Shown here piece after piece: positions 1 through 6,656 of a stretch of 17,113 nucleotides of DNA. Position numbers and translations under genes: made by a program. Each line of letters starts with the position of its first letter. Positions within the stretch are counted from its first letter, which is position 1. Source of the stretch: Thermococcus sp. (GTDB taxonomy: Archaea; Methanobacteriota_B; Thermococci; Thermococcales; Thermococcaceae); the NCBI GenBank assembly GCA_027074805.1, contig JALTCK010000145.1, positions 1-17,113 of the forward strand, written 5' to 3'. The notes beneath the pieces are model-generated. The model saw only the letters and a list, made by a program, of their open reading frames with translations. It did not search any database and was not told where the DNA came from.

Positions 1-1720
1 CCGCCATGACCTCGGTGTCGAGTTCGGTTATCGGGGTGGTGACTTTGCTGGGCTCTATCTCGGTGTACTTGCCAAGGCTGTCGAGGACTATGTAGTCCTG
101 GCTTACGTCGTCAACGTTGTCCAGTGTGTCTCCAACTCCGAGCTGCCAAGTGCCAAGGTGGCCAACCTTCACTATGCTGATCCAAGCCCTGGCGTCGTAG
201 ACGTACTGGTTGTAGGCAGCGTCCGCTTCATCGGAACACATTCCAGGACCGCAGATGCTTGCCTTGTAGGTTAGGTTGTAGAGCGGGTCGAAGGTTGGGA
301 CACTGATTGACTTGGCGGGGCCAATCGTGCTAGCGCTTACGAGTTTGATCAGGGCGACGGCCTTGGCGCAGCTCGGGCAGTTTGAGGAGAGGTCAATTAT
401 TCCGGTAGAGTTCCAACCGCCGCCAGGTATGTTGGGCGCGCTCCAGCCGCCAGCACTGACGTTGTTCACGAGTCCGTAGAAGTGGACCACCCAGTTGCTG
501 TTCGGCCAGTAGTCACCATCGTTAATTGCCCTGAGGTCGGTGTAGACGAGAAGCCTTGCCTCGGTGTTTCCGTTAACACCTATGAAGGTGCTGTGAAGCA
601 CTATGACGAGATCGTCGGCACCGTCGCCGTTGTAGTCGCCCCAGACGCTGTAGGCCTGGCCCACGGGTATGCTGATGGTAACGGTTGGCCTGACGCCGGT
701 GTTGTCAACGACCTTGAGGAGGACCTTCTCAGTTCCGACTATGTTGATGTCGAGAACGTTAATCGTGTACTCGTCGTGCTTGGGTCCGCCGACTGAAAGG
801 GTTCCGCCAACGCTGACCCATCCCTTCTGGCCCTCAATAACATCGCTCGCCAGGAGGAGCACGTACTTCTTGGCACCTATAGCCTGACAGGTCGGACAGA
901 TGGTGGCGAGGTCGAGTCCAGCGGTGTAGTTTCCATAGACACAGATGGCGTGGTACTTCTGACCGAGTAGCGTGAAGGAGTCACCCGGCTGGATACCAGG
1001 GTCAACAAGGTAACTCGTGTACTGGGCTGGGTGGTACTCACAGCATGAAGTGTAGCTCGGGGCGACAACCTCTGTCTCGTACTGGCTGTAGTTCACGGTG
1101 TAGATAAAGTCTCCCGCCGGGATGTATATCTCCTCGTCCCCAGTCGGATAGGGGGCATCGTTGTCGCCAGGTACTACCTTTATCGCGGTGATGTCCACGT
1201 AAGCATTGGCATTGTAGTTGATCTTGTCGAGCTCGTCCATCCAGTCGTCAACGTTCTTATTGAGTATCTTCTCGTAGGCACCCAGGTCTTCCGACCAGCT
1301 TCCAACGTAGTTGTCTATTGTTGTGCTGTAGGCAGCTCCATTCCACCAGTAATTGGCTGCATCGCTCTCAAGAGCGGAGAGGTTGCTGTTTGTGAGCCTT
1401 CCAGGAGTCTCGTAGACTGGGAGTTCACCAACCTCGTGCGGGAGCTCCTTGAAAACAGCCGGCCCGCTAACTTCAACCTCCTTTTCGTTGTAAAGCATGG
1501 TACCAAGTGCAACGGCTATGTCGGCAGCGGCCACAACGTCCTGGGCAGCGCCCTGGCTTCCAACAACGATTTTAACGTTTGGCTGTCCGTTCTTAACAAA
1601 GAAGTCCTTGGCGGGCATCTGGTCCTGGCTCGGGATCCAGTGTACTGCGCTGGCAAAGCCAACGGTTGCTCCGAGCATTGCGGCACCCACAGCAAGGGCC
1701 GCGATCTTCTTCACCTTCAT
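1..1720 (-). CDS. S-layer protein, 5' part (3' end outside window)
   Basis: Major cell-surface lattice protein of Thermococcales. 573 codons are open from ATG 1720 to the window edge, with no stop. Seen: a lysine-rich start followed by a hydrophobic, alanine-rich signal peptide of about 25 residues ending AxA-like (FASA before VHW); then the S-layer N-terminal region with VKIVVGS and DVVAAADIAVALGT, as in methanococcal and thermococcal S-layer proteins. There are many N-x-S/T sequons (NLS, NYS, NYT, NVS, NST, NLT), suited to N-glycosylation. A DYNGDGADD motif at residues 362-370 looks like a calcium-binding FG-GAP/dockerin-type loop. Nine cysteines (226, 227, 260, 275, 278, 448, 451, 490, 495) include two CPxC motifs in similar surroundings. 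A very strong Shine-Dalgarno sequence (GGAGGTG, 7-nt spacing) and TATA box indicate high expression. The C-terminus, including any anchor, is not visible. Confidence 0.9.
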   Translation of the reverse strand, partial: MKVKKIAALAVGAAMLGATVGFASAVHWIPSQDQMPAKDFFVKNGQPNVKIVVGSQGAAQDVVAAADIAVALGTMLYNEKEVEVSGPAVFKELPHEVGELPVYETPGRLTNSNLSALESDAANYWWNGAAYSTTIDNYVGSWSEDLGAYEKILNKNVDDWMDELDKINYNANAYVDITAIKVVPGDNDAPYPTGDEEIYIPAGDFIYTVNYSQYETEVVAPSYTSCCEYHPAQYTSYLVDPGIQPGDSFTLLGQKYHAICVYGNYTAGLDLATICPTCQAIGAKKYVLLLASDVIEGQKGWVSVGGTLSVGGPKHDEYTINVLDINIVGTEKVLLKVVDNTGVRPTVTISIPVGQAYSVWGDYNGDGADDLVIVLHSTFIGVNGNTEARLLVYTDLRAINDGDYWPNSNWVVHFYGLVNNVSAGGWSAPNIPGGGWNSTGIIDLSSNCPSCAKAVALIKLVSASTIGPAKSISVPTFDPLYNLTYKASICGPGMCSDEADAAYNQYVYDARAWISIVKVGHLGTWQLGVGDTLDNVDDVSQDYIVLDSLGKYTEIEPSKVTTPITELDTEVMA

Positions 1721-1727
1721 TTCTTTA

Positions 1728-1752
1728 CACCTCCGTTTTTGGGTTTACACCC
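1728..1752 (-). promoter_or_regulatory. S-layer ribosome binding site and leader hairpin
   Basis: On the minus strand the leader contains GGAGGTG (1728-1734), 7 nt before ATG 1720, which fixes the start. Just upstream, 1741-1752 reads GGGTGTAAACCC, a 4-bp GC stem closed by a GTAA (GNRA-type) tetraloop. The octamer GGTGTAAA occurs in both the hairpin (1744-1751) and at the Shine-Dalgarno site (1724-1731), 20 nt apart. Confidence 0.6.
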
Positions 1753-1799
1753 TAAGGTGGTCTGACATATGTTGTCACTAACATTCTGCCGCCATGGGG

Positions 1800-1807
1800 T
1801 ATATATA
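1800..1807 (-). promoter_or_regulatory. S-layer TATA box
   Basis: TATATATA on the minus strand, preceded by a purine-rich GCGAAAAG that fits a BRE. The expected transcription start is about 25 nt downstream, near 1777, giving a leader of roughly 57 nt with a strong Shine-Dalgarno sequence. Confidence 0.75.
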
Positions 1808-1813
1808 CTTTTC

Positions 1814-1836
1814 GCTTTCAGACCCTTTCTGAGAGC
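1814..1836. promoter_or_regulatory. Inverted repeat upstream of S-layer promoter
   Basis: Arms GCTTTCAGA and TCTGAGAGC (9 bp, one mismatch) with a 5-nt spacer CCCTT. It lies directly upstream of the BRE/TATA of the S-layer gene, a usual position for an archaeal activator. That it binds a protein is inference. Confidence 0.35.
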
Positions 1837-1919
1837 AAAAGAAGGTCGCTAATCGCCGTAAAAATGAAAGGAAGCTTAATTAAATGCCTATAACCTTTTC
1901 GCCTTTTGACGATAATATC
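1837..1919 (-). terminator. AT-rich region after the 8-gene cluster
   Basis: Downstream of the unknown gene's TGA (1920-1922) the minus strand has T-rich runs (CATTTTTACGG near 1860 and CTTCTTTTG near 1840) that fit archaeal oligo-T termination before the S-layer promoter. A 9-bp inverted repeat (1872-1880 and 1926-1934) brackets the stop codon, but with a 45-nt loop it is weak evidence. Confidence 0.35.
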
Positions 1920-2747
1920 TCACGGATTAAGCTTGAATGTAGTATTCGACTTATCCATCAGCTGTTTCTTCAATGGTCTTGTAATGAGCTCCTGCACAAA
2001 TCCAGAGATATCAGTGAGGACGTTCTGAATCTCTCCAGCAGTCACATCAATGATCTCCGGTTCCATTATTGAGAGTGCAACCGGGACGTACTTAACCATT
2101 AGCTGGAATAGCGTTTCAAAGTCAGAAAGAACCTCCGCAGCTAACAGCAACTTTTTTTCAGCGTCCGGTGCCCTTTGGATAGTGAGCTTGTTAATCTTGC
2201 ATCCCTCATAGGCGAGGGCTTTTGCCATGTTAATTCTCGCACTCTCTTCGTCCTTATCATAAATCTCCGCAACGAAGCGATAGAGGATTTGCCTGTCTTC
2301 CACTATCATGCTCTCTATTTCATCCCTTGAATAGCCAATTTTGGGTTCTGGCATCTCCTCAAGCTTGGGATAAACTGCAAGACCGCCGAATTTTGCCATA
2401 AGGTGGGCCATGAAAACCGCGACATCTCCCATTATGTTCATCAGTTCCTGTGAAGTTATCTCAATCTTACCGGGTTTTAAAACTTCAACGATGGCAGGAG
2501 AATACCTGAGGGCGGCAAGGGCTATCTCCCTGAAGGCTCCAGCTATCCTGGCCTCAATAACCCCAGAGTACTTTAAAAGCTCTTCATCATCCTCTTCGAG
2601 AATTTCCCCGACGAATATGTCCTTTACCTCTATTGACTTTTCTCCCTTAAGGGACTCAACGGTTGCCTCTATAGCCCTTTCTAAAAGTTTCTTCTCGTTG
2701 GACAGGGCTTCGATATAAAAGATAACCTCGATATCCTCCACTTTCAC
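1920..2747 (-). CDS. Unknown protein of two related halves
   Basis: I do not recognise a named family. About 275 acidic, mainly helical residues with no signal peptide or membrane helix, so probably cytoplasmic. Numbering from the first GTG (2753), the segment Y84 to F122 aligns without gaps to Y222 to P260, offset exactly 138: Y-x-P, P94/P232, I97/I235, T100/T238, E103/E241, N106/N244, D110/D248, F114/F252 and L118/L256 match. The protein is thus probably a tandem duplication of one domain. Three consecutive GTG codons (2753, 2750, 2747) could start it; the upstream AGGGG (2756-2760) sits 2 nt from the first but 8 nt from the third, so 2747 is preferred. It overlaps or abuts the end of the radical SAM gene and is surely cotranscribed with it. 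It is not AMMECR1 or Memo. Function unknown. Confidence 0.75.
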   Translation of the reverse strand: MKVEDIEVIFYIEALSNEKKLLERAIEATVESLKGEKSIEVKDIFVGEILEEDDEELLKYSGVIEARIAGAFREIALAALRYSPAIVEVLKPGKIEITSQELMNIMGDVAVFMAHLMAKFGGLAVYPKLEEMPEPKIGYSRDEIESMIVEDRQILYRFVAEIYDKDEESARINMAKALAYEGCKINKLTIQRAPDAEKKLLLAAEVLSDFETLFQLMVKYVPVALSIMEPEIIDVTAGEIQNVLTDISGFVQELITRPLKKQLMDKSNTTFKLNP

Positions 2748-3793
2748 CACCACATCCCCTTATATCTCTTTTTTCTGTAGGTGCCAACGATTGGTATGTG
2801 CTCACCACAGTAGCTGCAGTTACCATTCTCTGTGATTCTATACTCTGCAATCTCAAAACCCCAACGGACTATTAAAGGCTTTCCACATCTGGGACAGTAA
2901 GTGTTCTCACCCTTGTGCCCCGGTACGTTGCCAACGTAGACGAACTTCAAGCCCTCCTCCTTCGCAACGCGGTAGGCCATCTCAACGGTCTCGAGCGGGG
3001 TTGGAGGCAGATGGTTGAGCTTGTAGTGCGGGAAGAAGCGCGAGAAGTGGACTGGAGTATCATCACCCAGGTTTTCCACCACCCAGCGGGCGAAGGCGCG
3101 TATCTCCTCCTCCCTATCGTTGAGCGTCGGGATTATTAGGTAAGTGAGCTCGACGTGGATTCCGTATTCCTTCTTTGCTATTATGGCTGTTCTCCTGCTC
3201 GGCTCTCCGCTGGGGACGCTCGCTATCTTCATGTAGAACTCATCGCTGAAGGCCTTTATGTCGATGTTCATGGCATCTATGTAAGGTGCGAGCTCCCGGA
3301 AGGGCTCCTCGTTGATGTAGCCGTTGGTTATGAGGAGATTGTATATCCCCTCCTTCCTGGCGAGCTTTGCTGTTTCGAGCACGAACTCGTACCAGATTAC
3401 CGGTTCGTTGTAGGTGTAGGCTATGCTCTCGCAGCCGTAGCGCTTCGTTATCGCGACGACCATCTCCGGGCTCATCTCGTGGATGTATGGGAAGTTCTCG
3501 TCGGCCTGGCTTATCTCCCAGTTCTGGCAGTGCTTGCAGTGCATGTTGCAGCCGACCGTGCTTATCGAAAGGGCACAGGAGCCTGGCCAGAAATGAAAGA
3601 GCGGCTTCTTCTCAACGGGATCAGTTCCAATAGCGGAGACCTTACCGTAGTTGAGAGTATAGAGTTTGCCTCCTATGTTCTTCCTTATTCTGCAGGAGCC
3701 CCTCTTTCCATCATTGATGACACAGTTCAATGGACAGAGTTTACAGCGGACCTTCCCACCCTCTAGGGACTCCCAGTACATGGCCTTCTTCAT
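2744..3793 (-). CDS. amrS: AmmeMemoRadiSam-type radical SAM enzyme
   Basis: Radical SAM protein of the COG1180/PflA-like group named after its association with AMMECR1 and Memo proteins; the reaction is not established. Numbering from the upstream TTG at 3820: the [4Fe-4S]/SAM motif is C91-x3-C95-x2-C98 (GCNMHCKHCQNW); before it lie four N-terminal cysteines (C26, C29, C33, C43) typical of this family; after it YTYNEP, a glycine-rich LLITNGY and the NIDIKAF strand; and the C-terminus carries a zinc-ribbon-like pair CPRC and CSYC. I prefer ATG 3793 (MKKAMYWESLEGG) with GGTGAG just upstream. The TTG start would add nine residues encoded by a duplicated stretch of the previous gene. AMMECR1 and Memo genes are not in the window, so partners would be encoded elsewhere. 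Cytoplasmic; cotranscribed with the deacetylase upstream. Confidence 0.88.
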   Translation of the reverse strand: MKKAMYWESLEGGKVRCKLCPLNCVINDGKRGSCRIRKNIGGKLYTLNYGKVSAIGTDPVEKKPLFHFWPGSCALSISTVGCNMHCKHCQNWEISQADENFPYIHEMSPEMVVAITKRYGCESIAYTYNEPVIWYEFVLETAKLARKEGIYNLLITNGYINEEPFRELAPYIDAMNIDIKAFSDEFYMKIASVPSGEPSRRTAIIAKKEYGIHVELTYLIIPTLNDREEEIRAFARWVVENLGDDTPVHFSRFFPHYKLNHLPPTPLETVEMAYRVAKEEGLKFVYVGNVPGHKGENTYCPRCGKPLIVRWGFEIAEYRITENGNCSYCGEHIPIVGTYRKKRYKGMWW

Positions 3794-3801
3794 AGCCTCA
3801 C

Positions 3802-3839
3802 CGTTTAAGCTTTCCGTCAATCACGTTTAAGCTTTCCGT
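3802..3839. repeat. 22-bp-period tandem duplication at gene junction
   Basis: The 16-mer CGTTTAAGCTTTCCGT occurs exactly at 3802-3817 and 3824-3839, period 22. It duplicates the last codons of the deacetylase (YGKLKR). The first copy in transcription order ends the protein as KLKRD-TGA; the second would read KLKR-TGA if in frame, ending just before the AmrS ATG. Confidence 0.9.
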
Positions 3840-4539
3840 ATACCTCATAGAACTCCTGCATTTTCATGAACTCTGCACCCTGTGACTTGTAGTAATCTAT
3901 GAGTCTCCCTAGAAGTTCAATGGCCTTGTCGCCCGTGTTGAACCGGCAATCCCATCTTATCTTTTCTTTCTGCATCGGCACGAACTCCCATGGGTGGGCA
4001 AAATATACCCTCGGTTCCTTGAGGCGGGGGTGAATTATTCTCTGGAATCTCCAGGGGAGCCTTATGACTGAACTGGTTGTAGATGTAGGAACCTCTAGAA
4101 CGTTCCCGAAGAAGTTGACACCTGAGCGATAGCCCTTGTAAGTTGCCTTAGAGGAATCGACGAGTATCCCGTTTTTCTCCAGCACCCCATAATATTCGTC
4201 CGGGAACTGGAGGTTCGGGGCGCGAAATGAAACAACATCACCGAACTTTCGAAGGACTTCAAGGGACTTTTCTATTGTCCGCCTTCCTTTTTCAAGGCTA
4301 AGTTTGTCAAGCCTTTCGTGGTCATAGTTGTGGCTCCCAAGCTCATGCCCTTCATCTATCACGCGTCTGACCAGCTCTGGAAAGCGCTTTGCCATCTCCG
4401 CCGTGAAAAAGAACGTCGCCTTCACCCTTTTTTCACCCATAAGGTCGAGCAACTTCGGAAGCCCCTCTTCCATTCCCCTTACGGTTGTTAAATACGGTGG
4501 ACAGTCATGTTCTACATCAAATGTTATTGCAACTCTCAT
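3817..4539 (-). CDS. Polysaccharide deacetylase (NodB/CE4 family)
   Basis: Metal-dependent deacetylase that typically removes N-acetyl groups from amino sugars. In 240 residues I see motif 1 TFDVEHD (D8 as likely base, D12 as possible metal ligand), motif 2 HELGSHNYDH (H70 and H74 as the H-x3-H metal pair), motif 3 RAPN at 106-109 and a late HPWEF at 182-186 that supplies the usual C-terminal histidine. There is no signal peptide, so it acts in the cytoplasm, perhaps on a lipid-linked or nucleotide-activated sugar rather than on a cell-wall polymer. Start ATG 4539 overlaps the glycosyltransferase stop (ATGA) and has GAGGGGG as ribosome site. The gene lies between a glycosyltransferase and AmrS. 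Its 3' end carries a short tandem duplication. Substrate unknown; WbmS-like or PuuE-like deacetylases are alternatives. Confidence 0.85.
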   Translation of the reverse strand: MRVAITFDVEHDCPPYLTTVRGMEEGLPKLLDLMGEKRVKATFFFTAEMAKRFPELVRRVIDEGHELGSHNYDHERLDKLSLEKGRRTIEKSLEVLRKFGDVVSFRAPNLQFPDEYYGVLEKNGILVDSSKATYKGYRSGVNFFGNVLEVPTSTTSSVIRLPWRFQRIIHPRLKEPRVYFAHPWEFVPMQKEKIRWDCRFNTGDKAIELLGRLIDYYKSQGAEFMKMQEFYEVYGKLKRD

Positions 4540-5762
4540 TCTAACCCCCTCACAAGCTTGTAGAACCGATACCTCCTGTCAACATCATCGCGCATTTCTA
4601 GGGTGAACCTGTATATATTCAGCAGTCTTGAGAGGACCACTTCCCAAGAGAACTTTTCTTTCACAACTTTCCTTCCCTCTTCACCCATAACGGGGAGGAG
4701 CTCTCTGTTGTCTAGGGCCCAAGCAATCCTTTTTGCCATGTCCTCTTCGCTCTTTGCCAGGAGTCCGGTAACGCCATCCACAACCATGTCGGAAAGACCG
4801 CTCTCGTTCCTTCCTATCACCATCCTCCCAGTTGCCATAGCTTCCAACCCAACAACGGGGAACGCTTCAAGAATGCCCGGCATCAGAATAATGTCTGAGG
4901 CCCAGTATAGGGGGAGCAGCCTACCCCTCTCCATGAAGTCATAGACCTCTGTTATCTCCCCAATGCCCGTACTCTTCAGGTTCTTTTCAAGAACTGGCCT
5001 CGTGGGACCATTACCCACCATTACAACCTTAACCTTTCTCTTTGGGATGTTACTTATTCTCAGAGCCTCTCTGAGCATGAAAGGTATTCTATGGGCCTGT
5101 TTTCTCTCCGTCATCCTTCCCAAGTAGAGAATCATAAGCTCATCCCTTAATCCAAGTCCCCTTCTGGCTTGTTCTCTCTCTTCCGGCTCAGGAGGGCGCC
5201 ATTTTTCAGTGTCTATTCCATTGGGGAGTACTAAAATGTGTCTGTCATTTAGATCCCCGCCGAGAAGATTCTTGGTATCCCTTGCTACTGGAGTGCTCAC
5301 GGCTATGAACGTGTCTATCTTATTAAGATTCTTCCTCAAAAACCGACCGATGATCACATCTAAGTACTTAGGTGCTCCATAAAAGGAGTGGTTGGTCGCG
5401 ACCACCGGGACGTTTCGTAGACCCCTAGAAACGCCGGACGTTGCTACAGAAAAGGGAGAATATATGCTGTGGACGTGGGTTATATCAAAACCTTCCCTCT
5501 TGTAGAACTCGTTTATCCTCCAGATCTGTTCTACTCCCATGCTCACGTGATGCTTTCTAAAGTACACGAAGCCCGAAAACCTCTTGACTTGATATGGAAA
5601 GCTGTCAACATAGGGTTTCATGTACCTGTAATCATGGGTTATTACGAGGGGTTCATGTCCCTTATAGAGCAGATTCCTTGCTAGTTCATCTATATGAGAT
5701 TCAATGCCGCCCACTTTAGGATAAAACCAATCACTGGCTATTGCGATCTTAAGGCTCTCCAT
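4536..5762 (-). CDS. GT4-family glycosyltransferase, PIG-A-like
   Basis: GT-B fold glycosyltransferase. The N-terminus DWFYPKVGGIESHIDELARNL is the donor/acceptor-binding opening of GT4 enzymes and resembles PIG-A, which transfers GlcNAc to phosphatidylinositol. Further seen: VVATNHSF, FIAVSTPVARD, LPNGIDTEKW, LYLGRMTERKQ and the E-x7-E nucleotide-sugar motif E299 to E307 (LEAFPVVGLE). At 408 residues it is of normal length, with no membrane segment; it would act at the inner face of the membrane on a lipid or glycan acceptor. Start ATG 5762 has GGAGGGG 7 nt upstream and overlaps the flippase-like gene by 25 nt; the stop overlaps the deacetylase start. Donor and acceptor cannot be read from sequence; GlcNAc is inferred from similarity to PIG-A and from the deacetylase neighbour. 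Confidence 0.88.
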   Translation of the reverse strand: MESLKIAIASDWFYPKVGGIESHIDELARNLLYKGHEPLVITHDYRYMKPYVDSFPYQVKRFSGFVYFRKHHVSMGVEQIWRINEFYKREGFDITHVHSIYSPFSVATSGVSRGLRNVPVVATNHSFYGAPKYLDVIIGRFLRKNLNKIDTFIAVSTPVARDTKNLLGGDLNDRHILVLPNGIDTEKWRPPEPEEREQARRGLGLRDELMILYLGRMTERKQAHRIPFMLREALRISNIPKRKVKVVMVGNGPTRPVLEKNLKSTGIGEITEVYDFMERGRLLPLYWASDIILMPGILEAFPVVGLEAMATGRMVIGRNESGLSDMVVDGVTGLLAKSEEDMAKRIAWALDNRELLPVMGEEGRKVVKEKFSWEVVLSRLLNIYRFTLEMRDDVDRRYRFYKLVRGLE

Positions 5763-6616
5763 ATTTCAACCCCTCCAGAGCTCACGAGGACCATGAAACC
5801 AACTATCGTGCTGACCACGTATGAAACGAACCTCTCTAGCAAGGTTATTGATATTGCAAATGGAGAAGGTATGCCAAAGTACGTGAGGGTACCTATAAGT
5901 CCCCCTTCTACTATTCCAACTCCCCCGGGAGTAAATGCAAGAAGGCCGAACAGAAGATTGGCTATAGAGATTATAGCGATGAAATTCCATCCCAACCCAA
6001 GTCCCAACGCCAGGGCTATGAGTTTTAGCCTAAGAACATCGAGGAGCCAGACGATGGAACTCAGTCCTATGCCAGCAATATTCAAGTTATGGCGGTTTTT
6101 TAGGTTAAATATCCTCTCAAGGTCTTCTCCCTGAATTTCTGTTTTAAACACCTTCAGGGAAAGCTTCACAAAGGATTCCCATTTGATCCAAAGCAGGAAG
6201 ACAACAACCATTACAAAGACAAGAAGAGGTATAGAACCCCTGGAGAAGTATGTCATTGCCAGCGTGAAGAGGACGAAAACAGGTATTGTCTCGAGTATTC
6301 TCTCATAGACTATGCTGACCGCAGAGAGTCCGGGTGGTATCTGGGCTTTTTTTGAGAGCCACGCAATCCGTAGAATCTCACCACCGCTCCTGCTCAATGG
6401 CGTAATGTTGTTCATAAATATTGAAGCCAGGATGGCCTTTACCAGCTCAAAAAAGGGAGCATCTTTACCCATTCCTCTCAGAACGAGCTTCCAGCGAATC
6501 CCATAGGCAACAACGCTGATGTAATATGTAAGGAAGGCGAGAGTTAGATACCAAAGGGACGCCGTACCGAGTACTGAAAAATACTTTCCTGCGGAATTAA
6601 CCATACCCCAGATCAT
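5738..6616 (-). CDS. Flippase-like membrane protein (UPF0104/AglD C-terminal type)
   Basis: Integral membrane protein of the lysylphosphatidylglycerol synthase transmembrane/UPF0104 family. Family motifs are clear: GIRWKLVL (39-46), NNITPLSRSGGE (69-80), ERILE (105-109), FTPGGVGIVEGG (228-239) and a late ERF (261-263). About six to seven hydrophobic helices. Members are found fused or next to glycosyltransferases and are thought to act in lipid or lipid-glycan handling, although transport activity is poorly proven. The family usually begins with an extra transmembrane helix before the RWK motif; here only a short 20-residue polar or weakly hydrophobic stretch precedes it, and an in-frame TAG five codons before the ATG excludes a longer start. 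It overlaps the glycosyltransferase by 25 nt. No good Shine-Dalgarno sequence precedes ATG 6616; a TATA box at 6647-6654 suggests a near-leaderless message. Confidence 0.8.
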   Translation of the reverse strand: MIWGMVNSAGKYFSVLGTASLWYLTLAFLTYYISVVAYGIRWKLVLRGMGKDAPFFELVKAILASIFMNNITPLSRSGGEILRIAWLSKKAQIPPGLSAVSIVYERILETIPVFVLFTLAMTYFSRGSIPLLVFVMVVVFLLWIKWESFVKLSLKVFKTEIQGEDLERIFNLKNRHNLNIAGIGLSSIVWLLDVLRLKLIALALGLGLGWNFIAIISIANLLFGLLAFTPGGVGIVEGGLIGTLTYFGIPSPFAISITLLERFVSYVVSTIVGFMVLVSSGGVEIWRALRSQ

Positions 6617-6646
6617 AGTTATAACCTACCCTCACTCCCCACTGGG

Positions 6647-6654
6647 TTTTAAAA
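6647..6654 (-). promoter_or_regulatory. Possible internal promoter for the glycan genes
   Basis: TTTTAAAA on the minus strand in the 40-nt gap after the thiL stop. Transcription would start near 6623, about 7 nt before ATG 6616 of the flippase-like gene, fitting a leaderless or short-leader message. The only gap of this size within the cluster. Confidence 0.4.
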
Positions 6655-6656
6655 CA

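Noticed and set aside
482..1765. Plus-strand open frames across the S-layer gene
   Set aside because: They are opposite a continuous 573-codon reading frame with signal peptide and family motifs, and have no promoter or ribosome site.
1872..1934. 9-bp inverted repeat (AAGCTTAAT / ATTAAGCTT) as a terminator
   Set aside because: The loop is about 45 nt and the arms include the common palindrome AAGCTT, so chance is likely.
3155..3766. Plus-strand 203-codon frame opposite AmrS
   Set aside because: Antisense to a well-defined radical SAM gene; high-GC third positions open the opposite frame.
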